This document shows positions 12,777-19,164 of a stretch of DNA of 19,164 bases, piece after piece. The notes beneath the pieces were generated by a model. That model ran no database searches. It saw only the letters and a program-made list of their open reading frames with translations, and was not told the DNA's origin. Origin of the DNA: Anaeromassilibacillus stercoravium (GTDB lineage Bacteria > Bacillota > Clostridia > Oscillospirales > Acutalibacteraceae); assembly GCA_019118845.1 (NCBI GenBank), contig DWYE01000032.1, forward strand, positions 1-19,164, written 5' to 3'. The number at the start of each line of letters is the position of its first letter. Within the stretch, counting starts at the first letter, position 1. The translations under genes were made by a program, and so were the position numbers.

Positions 12777-15700
12777 TTACGCAATTTTCACGGTGCAGTG
12801 TTTGACTGGGGCATTGCCCGGCAGGGTGGTATACACACCGGCGCTCTCGCCCGCTGTGCCGATCGCCCAAACGCGGAAGTAGAAGTCGTTCCCCATGCGG
12901 GTGACATACTGCGTCTTGAGCACATCGCCGTTGCCCACCGTAAAGCTCGGGACAAGCGTGTTGCTGTTCATCACCGTCATCTTGAAGCAATAAGCGGTTC
13001 CTCTGCGGACCGTAAAGTCCACGGTCGTGTCGGAGACCACATACGGCGCGAGGGCATTGCCATTCGCCGCAACGATGCCGGCCGGCCCATAGAGGTTCCA
13101 GTTGTAGGAGGAAGAGCTGCCGGAGGTCTTCTGGGTCTCCGTCTTCTTCTCCAGCGTGTCCAGCGCATTGGAAAGCGCGGTGTACGCCTCGTTGACCTGC
13201 TCCTGCGTTGCATCCTCTGCGTTCAGGACCTGCTTCGCTTTACCGACGGCTCTATCCAGCTTGGAGAGGCTTCCGCTCGTGAACTGGCTGCGGTTGATCG
13301 CTTCCGCCTCGCCCACGAGGTTTGCCAGTTCCTCCTTGTCCGGGATCAGGCGCATGGCGCTCATGGCGTTGGAGAGGGCGATCGCCGCCTCGTCGATGAC
13401 CGCCTGTTCCGGCGTGGTCATAGCCAGCACTTCTTCTGCACGGGCCAACGCATCGCGGAAGGTCTTAAAGTCGTCGTTGTCGAGGTCGAGGTACTTATCG
13501 AGGTTGGCCTCAATTTCGTGCGCCTCGTCGACCAGCATCTGCAAGCCGCTGAGGTCGCCCGCAAAGGCAAGGCCATCGATCGCGTCGATCAGGGCGTCGT
13601 AAGCGTCCTGGACGTCCTGTTCCAGTGCGTCCGGGTCGTCATAGACTTCCTGTGCCTGCTCGCGCGCCTCTGTGAAGGCATCCCAGGAACCTTCCGTATA
13701 ACCGCCCTCCTGGATCAGGTTCGCCTGATCGAGCAGCTCGCCCAGGAGCGTTTTGTCGCCCGCTTCAAAGGACAGCAGCTGCAGGGCATCGAGCAACTCG
13801 CTCCAAGCGCCGTTGATTTCGGCCTGGACGGCGGTCTTATCCGCTTCTACAGCGACAGCCGCGTCGTACGCCTTCTGGATCGCCTTCTGGACGCTCGGGA
13901 CAGCTGCCTCGAACTCTTTGCCCGCCATCAATTCTTCTGCAATCGTGATGGACTGGCGCAGGACCTGCTTGTCGACCACGACAAAGGAAATGGTGACGGT
14001 CTTGCCGGTATAACCCATGGTCCCTTCGCAGACATACGCCGCGGTATCGGTCGTATCGTCAAACAGGACCTCTTCCCCGTCCACGGTGATGGCTGCAAAT
14101 TCGCGGCCGTCCACACGCGGTACGAACCGGAATGCGTACGCATCGCCCGGGAACAGTTCTTCCGTATAGGTGCCCGTCAGGTTTGCCAGGATCGCGTCGC
14201 TGTCATCCAGCTGCGCGTTGGTGGTGAACTTCACGGTAAGGGTGTGCGCGGTGGGCTCGATTTCTCCCATGGCCACTTTCAGAGCGGTGTCCGCTGCATC
14301 GACGGCTTCCTGCGTGCTTTCGCCGTTCAGCTCCGCCTTTGCCGCTGTGAGCGCTTCTTGAATGGCTGCCCACTCGTCCTCGGTGAAGTCGTCCTGCGAG
14401 AGGCCTTCCGCTGTCGCGACCGCCTCATACAGGGATACGCGGTTCGGCTCTGCATACGCATCGCCCTTTTCCATGATCTCCATGATGGTCGGGATGTTCT
14501 CCGCATTCCAAGAGACCTTGACGGCCGTTACGTTTGTATAGGCCGAGACATCGAATTTCGCCGGATTTTCATTGAGTTCGCCGACCTTGACCCATTCGCC
14601 GTCGGTCTGAATCTCAACAGCCGGTTTCTCCGCTTCGGATTCCGTCCCCTGGAACAGGACGGTGATCTCATCGACCTTCTGCCCATGGATCAGCTGATAC
14701 TCCACATAACCCGCATCGGTAGCGGTAAAGGTGGTGGAAACCGTGCGGTCGCATACAACGCCTGCATCCTGGCCGTCGTTGGTGACAGCGACCGGGATCG
14801 CGCCGCCGAGTTCTTCGCCCTTATTGACTTCGAACTCAAAGAGCTGCAGCCACTGGGAGCTGTCCTGGGTCAGGCGCATACGCACATACTTGGCCGGCTG
14901 TCCGTTGCCGTTGCAGGTGTACGTATAGGAGCTGCCTTCCGCCACCAGGTCGGCCGCTGTGAAGGAACCGATCTCGGTCCATTCGAGGTTGTCCGCGGAA
15001 ATCTCAACAACGGCTCCCGCCGCGCGGTCCCCGCTTCCAAAGACCAGCTTCACTTCGTTGGTATTGATGATGTCGGTGTATTCCATCGTGACCGTCTGGC
15101 CCACGCCCTGTGCGCCGTTGGTCCACATCTTGGTGTCATAGTTGCCGTCGGTCAAGTTGCTCAGCGGGTAGTTTGCCGGCTGATACAGCTCTACGCTGCA
15201 GGAGGCGCCCACAAACTCTGCGATGGGCCGCAGGCTCCAGGCCAGCGTATCTGCGCCGAGGGCGATTGCTTCGCTGGTGTTGTTCTTGAGGCGGACAAAC
15301 GCCGCTTCCGGCACCTCTTCGCCGGCATAGGCGGTCCAGGTCTTCCCATCCATGGAGGATTCGAGCGTCAAGCCCTCGGCCGCCGGATCGGCAAACCCGG
15401 TCAGGGTGCGGATCTTGTTGAAGATCACGCCGACGTATTCATTGCTCTGGAGGACAACACCTTCCAGGCCGGAAACCGTAACAGAGCTGCCTGCATCCGC
15501 GACGGCGAAGTCCGCCTCCGGAATGTTGGTGAATAGCTGCGGCACGGTCGCCACCGGCTCTACGTCGGAGATCTTATTCGTCGCCAGTTCAAAGACCGTG
15601 TTGACAAACGGTTTCATATAGGTCTTCGAAGGATCCGCCTGGTAATCCGCATAGCTATAGTCGGTGCCGGCGCCTTCCATTGCATGGACCACATAGCGCG

Positions 15701-18299
15701 GGTTTCTGCTGTTGGAAAGCTCGTTGTTCTTGATCTCGCTGGCGGCATTGTAAGCTGCCCAAGCGGCGTCTTCGTCGTCCGTCAAAAGGATGGTCAGGCT
15801 GTTTTCAATCACGGTCGCCATGTCGGAGAGCTTGTTGAGGTTGCCCTCAAGGTCCGTATACAGGCGCTCATATTCCGCATTGCCGCAGTCCTGCATGAGG
15901 CGGATGGTGGCAATCGCTTCGTTGAGCTCGTGGAAGACGTCTTTCATCTTTGTCGCCGTGGTCATATCGCCCAGCGGATATTCTGCCTGGAACTTCGTGT
16001 AGAGCTCCTGCATATCCTTGGACTCCGGCGTGGTGACGATGTTCTTTGCAACGATCTTGTATGCCGCCGCGAGCTCCTCGCGGGAAACATCGCCGATTCC
16101 CTCTTCGATCAGATACGGGAAGGAATCCTCCCAGCTCTGCTGGGAATCAAAGTTCGCGGTGTTCCAAGCAAAGTCCGCCACGCCGAAGAAGGCGATGCGG
16201 GAGGCTTCCGCCTGGTTCATCGGGTTGGACAGGACGCCCACGCACTCCGTGGTGTCGGTGCCGACGGTGAAGTTGGCGTCGATGCGGTCGGTAAAGAGCT
16301 GTGCGTCCGCATAGTCGTTTACCGGGTAGTTCCACCAGATGCACGGCTTGCGGCCGGTGCGGGTGGCAAAGTTTTCGCAGGAGCTGTTGTTGATCGGGCC
16401 GCACACGGCGTCGCCGGTGAAGCAGATCACAACGTCCTCATGCACGTTGGACTGTTTGAACGCCTCCATGCACTGGTTCTGCATATCTGCATAGCCCAGG
16501 CCGTAGGTGTACCACGTCGGCGTGTAGAACAGCGGCTTGACCTTATCCTCTTCCGCCGCGTCCGGGGTGTTGTAGGTTTCATACAGACGCCGCTGGACCT
16601 GGTCGATCAGGTACGGCTGCGTGTATCTCTGCTGCAAGCCCTCGCCGATGGTGATGTCGTCCATGAAGATACCGAACTCGCGCACGCCGAGCTCATACAG
16701 GCTGTTGAACTTCGGCATCAGGCGGTTGGTGATCTCCTGGTCAACCGTGGCGTTGCTGCTCATGTCGAGCCTTCTCTGCATGGCGGGATGCGCCACCCAG
16801 ACAAAGTCGATGTTGCACTTCTTGGACTCCTCCGCCAGGGCGCGGATGTCGTCCTGCGTCAAAACGCCGCGCTTGCGCTCGTCCTCGGTGACGGACGTGG
16901 GATATTCCTCGTCCCACAGGCCCAGATGGTACGGGTCGCCCTTCGGTCCATAGACGAAGATGTTCATCTTGTACTTCTTGGCGAATTCAAACCAGTCGAG
17001 GCGGGCCTCCACGGTCCACGGATAGCCATAGAACCCTTCGACCATGCCGCGGTACTGCTTATTCGCATAGTCCTCAAACAGGACGGTGGTATATTTGCCG
17101 TTCATGGACTGGGGAAGCACCTGCTCCAAAGTGGCGATGGAGTAGAATGCCGCGTCGTCGTCCTTGCCCAACAGCAGGATGTTGTTCGCAGCGTCCAACT
17201 GGACAATTTCCATGTCGAACTTGTCCTCGCCCTCGGTGAATACGTCGCGCGGGACATTGTTGGCAGTCGCGTAGTTGTCCGCCGCTTCCCCGGAGCCGTT
17301 GATGCCGATGTACAGGTTGGTTGCGCCCTCAACAGCCGCATCGCTGTAGCTGTAGGTCAGGCCAGCCTCGGAGAGGACCTCTTCCAAGCGCGCCTTCGTA
17401 ACCTCGCTGATGCCGGACTCCATGATGACGTTGACCGCTTCGGAGATGGTCATGTTCTCTTCGCCCAGCGTCATCTTCTGCGGGAGCGGATACACCTGGT
17501 ATTCCACCTGGCGCTCCGCTTCGCTGCGCACATTGGCCGTGTAGGGGACCTCTTTGGAGCACGTGCCAAAGGCGACGGTCGCCGTCAGGGTGACGTCGGT
17601 GCTCTCTTCCGGCGCGGTCACGGTGACTGCCCCGGTCTCGGCGTCGATGGCAAGCAGGTCGCTGTCACAGGTCCAGGAAATCTTCACGCCTTCGTCGGTT
17701 CCAACCGGAAGGGTGAAGTCGTGGTTTACGATCGCCGGTACAGAAATCCCTGCAATGGCGTCGTCCACCATTTCCTCATCGGTAAAGTTGTAGATTTCAA
17801 ACTCATAGATCGAAACGCCGTCCCAAGTATCGGCCGGCGCCTGGGTGCAATACAGCCGGACATAGCGGCCCGTCACGGGGGTGTCCAGGGTGATGACTTC
17901 ATTCCTGCCCTGGCCGGTCGTCGTGGAATAGACGTCCGTGTAGGCGCTATCGTCGTCCGAAACCTGGATCTGATAGCCGGAAGCATACGCTGCTTCCCAG
18001 AAAATCTTGAACTGGCGGAAGGTCATGGTCTCGCCCAGATCGACCTTCAGCCATCTCGGCGGGTTGGCGCGGATTCCGTCATGGGACCAGCGGGTTCCCA
18101 TATCGCCGTCCGTGGCGTTTTGGGGATAAAAACTTGTGCTGGCTTCTGTGCCGCTGGCGGTTGTCGTCTTGTTCAACGCCAAGTTCGCGCCGTTGGCCGG
18201 TTGCTCCTCGGTTGCTGCAAACGCGAGGGAGCTCAGGCTGCTCAAAATCAAGGCAAACGCCAGAAGCATCGATAACAGCCTGCTGCCGCTCTTTTTCAT
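12777..18299 (-). CDS. Secreted multidomain GH84 beta-N-acetylglucosaminidase (NagJ/hyaluronidase-like)
   Basis: An 1840-residue secreted glycosidase. Order: signal peptide 1-29; F5/8C (CBM32-like) 36-171; Ig-like 172-257; GH84 N-domain 264-412; GH84 catalytic barrel 415-735; helical bundle 736-915; beta-sandwich 917-1027; second F5/8C-like 1028-1158; another beta-sandwich 1163-1278; five FIVAR-like helical repeats (1285-1348, 1447-1510, 1514-1577, 1582-1652, 1654-1717) with a beta domain 1350-1443; Ser linker; C-terminal tail module 1732-1840. Catalytic D547-D548 lie in REFGIFMDDIT. G422, Y424, K453, N657, D662 and N692 match NagJ substrate-site positions from memory, so it should be active on terminal beta-GlcNAc, probably of mucin or other glycans. 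No LPxTG or SLH motif is present. ATG 18299 was chosen for its AAGGAG site 8 nt upstream and the signal peptide; ATG 18332 adds 11 implausible residues. Confidence 0.92.
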   Translation of the reverse strand: MKKSGSRLLSMLLAFALILSSLSSLAFAATEEQPANGANLALNKTTTASGTEASTSFYPQNATDGDMGTRWSHDGIRANPPRWLKVDLGETMTFRQFKIFWEAAYASGYQIQVSDDDSAYTDVYSTTTGQGRNEVITLDTPVTGRYVRLYCTQAPADTWDGVSIYEFEIYNFTDEEMVDDAIAGISVPAIVNHDFTLPVGTDEGVKISWTCDSDLLAIDAETGAVTVTAPEESTDVTLTATVAFGTCSKEVPYTANVRSEAERQVEYQVYPLPQKMTLGEENMTISEAVNVIMESGISEVTKARLEEVLSEAGLTYSYSDAAVEGATNLYIGINGSGEAADNYATANNVPRDVFTEGEDKFDMEIVQLDAANNILLLGKDDDAAFYSIATLEQVLPQSMNGKYTTVLFEDYANKQYRGMVEGFYGYPWTVEARLDWFEFAKKYKMNIFVYGPKGDPYHLGLWDEEYPTSVTEDERKRGVLTQDDIRALAEESKKCNIDFVWVAHPAMQRRLDMSSNATVDQEITNRLMPKFNSLYELGVREFGIFMDDITIGEGLQQRYTQPYLIDQVQRRLYETYNTPDAAEEDKVKPLFYTPTWYTYGLGYADMQNQCMEAFKQSNVHEDVVICFTGDAVCGPINNSSCENFATRTGRKPCIWWNYPVNDYADAQLFTDRIDANFTVGTDTTECVGVLSNPMNQAEASRIAFFGVADFAWNTANFDSQQSWEDSFPYLIEEGIGDVSREELAAAYKIVAKNIVTTPESKDMQELYTKFQAEYPLGDMTTATKMKDVFHELNEAIATIRLMQDCGNAEYERLYTDLEGNLNKLSDMATVIENSLTILLTDDEDAAWAAYNAASEIKNNELSNSRNPRYVVHAMEGAGTDYSYADYQADPSKTYMKPFVNTVFELATNKISDVEPVATVPQLFTNIPEADFAVADAGSSVTVSGLEGVVLQSNEYVGVIFNKIRTLTGFADPAAEGLTLESSMDGKTWTAYAGEEVPEAAFVRLKNNTSEAIALGADTLAWSLRPIAEFVGASCSVELYQPANYPLSNLTDGNYDTKMWTNGAQGVGQTVTMEYTDIINTNEVKLVFGSGDRAAGAVVEISADNLEWTEIGSFTAADLVAEGSSYTYTCNGNGQPAKYVRMRLTQDSSQWLQLFEFEVNKGEELGGAIPVAVTNDGQDAGVVCDRTVSTTFTATDAGYVEYQLIHGQKVDEITVLFQGTESEAEKPAVEIQTDGEWVKVGELNENPAKFDVSAYTNVTAVKVSWNAENIPTIMEIMEKGDAYAEPNRVSLYEAVATAEGLSQDDFTEDEWAAIQEALTAAKAELNGESTQEAVDAADTALKVAMGEIEPTAHTLTVKFTTNAQLDDSDAILANLTGTYTEELFPGDAYAFRFVPRVDGREFAAITVDGEEVLFDDTTDTAAYVCEGTMGYTGKTVTISFVVVDKQVLRQSITIAEELMAGKEFEAAVPSVQKAIQKAYDAAVAVEADKTAVQAEINGAWSELLDALQLLSFEAGDKTLLGELLDQANLIQEGGYTEGSWDAFTEAREQAQEVYDDPDALEQDVQDAYDALIDAIDGLAFAGDLSGLQMLVDEAHEIEANLDKYLDLDNDDFKTFRDALARAEEVLAMTTPEQAVIDEAAIALSNAMSAMRLIPDKEELANLVGEAEAINRSQFTSGSLSKLDRAVGKAKQVLNAEDATQEQVNEAYTALSNALDTLEKKTETQKTSGSSSSYNWNLYGPAGIVAANGNALAPYVVSDTTVDFTVRRGTAYCFKMTVMNSNTLVPSFTVGNGDVLKTQYVTRMGNDFYFRVWAIGTAGESAGVYTTLPGNAPVKHCTVKIA

Positions 18300-18409
18300 T
18301 CGTACATCTCCTTCTTTCCAAACTGTTTTCATGGATTTTTCCTATAGGACTGTTTCTGCACCCCTCCTTTTTTGCAAAAAATTTTGTTCACAGAATATAA
18401 TGCATTTAT

Positions 18410-18438
18410 ATTATATTTTTATTTCGTTTTAAAGTCAA
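18410..18438 (-). promoter_or_regulatory. Consensus sigma-A promoter of the GH84 gene
   Basis: On the minus strand TTGACT (18438-18433) and a perfect TATAAT (18415-18410) are 17 bp apart in very AT-rich DNA. The start site would be near 18403, giving a ~100-nt leader. This is the strongest promoter in the window, so the enzyme may be well expressed unless repressed. Confidence 0.8.
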
Positions 18439-18714
18439 TTTTTTATGAATGTTGCATGAAGCTCTATCATGTCAAAACTTTGGGAATTATCTCCACTGCG
18501 CTTTTTATGAGGAATTCAAAAATTGGGTTTAAATTTCTTAGGTTCTTATTCAAAAGTAACTGATTTTACCTTTGAATGATGATTCTTCAGAAAACATTTG
18601 CATCTTAAAAAGAGCATAAATATGCAATATATTCTCAAAAAAGAGTATATTTATACTAACCATAAAACGCTAAATCTGTAATTGTGCAAAAAAAATCCAT
18701 TATTTGTCTATTAT
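18439..18714. other. AT-rich gene-free stretch upstream of the GH84 promoter
   Basis: About 275 bp markedly richer in A+T than the rest of the window. It holds a small palindrome GCATA-AA-TATGC near 18616-18627 and an imperfect dyad around TCTC-AAAAAA-GAG (about 18633-18652). No convincing ORF is present. It may be an UP-element or regulator-binding region for the GH84 promoter, or old acquired DNA. Confidence 0.4.
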
Positions 18715-18920
18715 AACCGGACGTAACATCTCCTTCGCGGACGCACGGCGTCTTTTCGCGCCTACGGCGTTCCCTAAGAAAGCAAACCGCAAAGAGTTTA
18801 CTTTCTGCTCCGCAGGGAAAGCCCTACAGAAGCAGGTGAGTCGCTTTATAAAAAGCAAGAAGGGGAGAAAATCCACGGTCCCTGCACAGCCGGTTGAAAA
18901 TAGCGGCGGAAAACACAAAA

Positions 18921-18955
18921 GGGCCCAGCCTCGGGAAAACTCCCGGGCTGGGCCC
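18921..18955. terminator. Long GC-rich hairpin of repeat copy R
   Basis: GGGCCCAGCC (18921-18930) pairs with GGCTGGGCCC (18946-18955). An inner CGGGA/TCCCG extends the stem to about 15 bp with one bulged T. No T-run follows directly. Confidence 0.65.
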
Positions 18956-18968
18956 TCGTTGGTTATGG

Positions 18969-18992
18969 GGAAGATGCCTTCCTTTTCCTTTT
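18969..18992 (+). terminator. Intrinsic terminator at the end of repeat copy R
   Basis: GGAAG-ATGC-CTTCC (18969-18982) is followed by TTTTCCTTTT. It corresponds to the terminator at 12-40 in copy L and would stop transcripts running through the element toward the right-hand gene. Confidence 0.6.
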
Positions 18993-18995
18993 AAA

Positions 18996-19040
18996 TTAGC
19001 CGATTGTCACTGCACAGTGCTTGACAGGACGTGCAACGTC
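18996..19040 (-). pseudogene. 3' remnant of a tail-module gene (…RPVKHCAVTIG-stop)
   Basis: On the minus strand the frame reads DVARPVKHCAVTIG and stops with TAA (18998-18996); an in-frame TAA at 19043-19041 closes it upstream. The last ten residues match the C-terminus of the GH84 protein (PVKHCTVKIA). The differences from the neighbouring CAVTIA end are largely third-base changes, which points to an old paralogous coding end rather than a fresh target-site duplication. The upstream part is replaced by a repeat copy (19029-19142). Confidence 0.55.
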
Positions 19041-19142
19041 TTACGCGGACGCGCAGCGTCTTTCGCGCCTACGGCGGCAACCACGGAAGCAAACCGCGAT
19101 TGGTTTGTTTTGTGCTCCACGTAGGAAGTCCTACGAAAGCTC
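19029..19142 (+). repeat. Interspersed repeat element, truncated copy 3
   Basis: It shares GCGGACGCGCAGCGTC and TTTCGCGCCTACGGCG with the first half of copies L and R. It then follows copy R loosely through TGCTCC…AGGAAGTCCTAC…AAGC and stops at the stop codon of the right-edge gene, without the terminal hairpins. Internal dyads CGTAGG-ACTT-CCTACG and CAAACC…GGTTTG are visible on the minus strand. Confidence 0.65.
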
Positions 19143-19164
19143 CTACGCAATCGTTACTGCACAG
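19143..19164 (-). CDS. 3' end of an off-window gene (…C-A-V-T-I-A-stop)
   Basis: The minus strand reads TGT-GCA-GTA-ACG-ATT-GCG-TAG, that is CAVTIA-stop, running off the window edge. It matches the C-terminus of the GH84 protein (C-T-V-K-I-A) and of the adjacent remnant (C-A-V-T-I-G). I infer that another protein with the same C-terminal tail module lies to the right. Nothing else of it is visible. Confidence 0.5.

Larger units (their letters stand above)
18721..18992 (+). repeat. Interspersed repeat element, copy R
   Basis: This full-length copy, read on the plus strand, is inverted relative to copy L (276-12). The shared start GCGGACGCACGGCGTC and then TTCGCGCCTACGGCGTTCCC is almost identical. 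The middle has substitutions and small indels, and the two terminal hairpins are conserved. It begins at the edge of the AT-rich stretch and ends 3 nt before the stop of the gene remnant at 18996. Confidence 0.82.

Noticed and set aside
12639..15536. 965-codon open frame on the plus strand
   Set aside because: It is antisense to the GH84 gene. The product has no recognisable domain, and its openness follows from GC-rich codon choice on the opposite strand.
15684..18275. 863-codon open frame on the plus strand
   Set aside because: It is also antisense to the GH84 gene, with low-complexity His/Arg/Val-rich composition and no ribosome site or domain. The GH84 frame carries clear catalytic motifs instead.
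19020..19164. Target-site duplication around an inserted repeat
   Set aside because: The two flanking copies share about 9 identical bases but differ beyond them mainly at synonymous positions. Paralogous coding ends explain this better than a duplicated target site.

Overview
The window looks like chromosomal DNA of a GC-rich, low-oxygen-gut type Firmicute, most likely in the Oscillospiraceae/Ruminococcaceae area of Clostridia. This rests on strong AGGAGG-type ribosome sites, GTG/TTG starts, consensus sigma-A promoters, a lantibiotic-type ABC exporter with its two-component system, and a secreted GH84 enzyme with F5/8C and FIVAR modules typical of mucin-foraging gut clostridia. The taxon is inferred, not proven. 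I see no rRNA, tRNA, CRISPR array, transposase, integrase or phage gene.

Layout. (1) Positions 1-290: the last codons of a + strand gene, then a ~265-bp interspersed repeat element with terminators. (2) 288-5456: a peptide-antibiotic sensing and resistance module. A minus-strand operon (45-aa membrane or secreted microprotein, ABC ATPase, two ABC-2 permeases) is divergent from a response regulator and a histidine kinase. The shared promoter region has GTAAG half-sites phased by 11 and 22 bp. (3) 5457-5767: convergent terminator region. (4) 5768-10732: a minus-strand, translationally coupled Gld-type ABC operon (ATPase, permease, GldG-like protein, DUF4340 protein), whose role in non-gliding Firmicutes is not understood. 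(5) 10733-12638: a MATE efflux gene with a consensus promoter, a structured 5' leader and a bidirectional terminator. (6) 12777-18299: an 1840-residue secreted GH84 beta-N-acetylglucosaminidase-like protein on the minus strand, with its own promoter. (7) 18300-19164: an AT-rich stretch, a second full copy of the repeat element inverted relative to the first, a third truncated copy, a 3' gene remnant, and the last codons of another minus-strand gene.

How the parts work together. The ABC/TCS module probably detects and expels or neutralises a membrane-active peptide. The Gld-type operon is an uncharacterised envelope ABC machine with two membrane-anchored extracytoplasmic partners. The GH84 protein probably trims terminal GlcNAc from host or bacterial glycans. 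The most unusual signal is at gene 3' ends. The GH84 protein ends in a ~108-residue C-terminal module finishing PVKHCTVKIA. The same terminal motif (KHCAVTIG, CAVTIA, TIG) ends the remnant and both window-edge genes. Each such end is followed by the repeat element, or by a degenerate trace of it.
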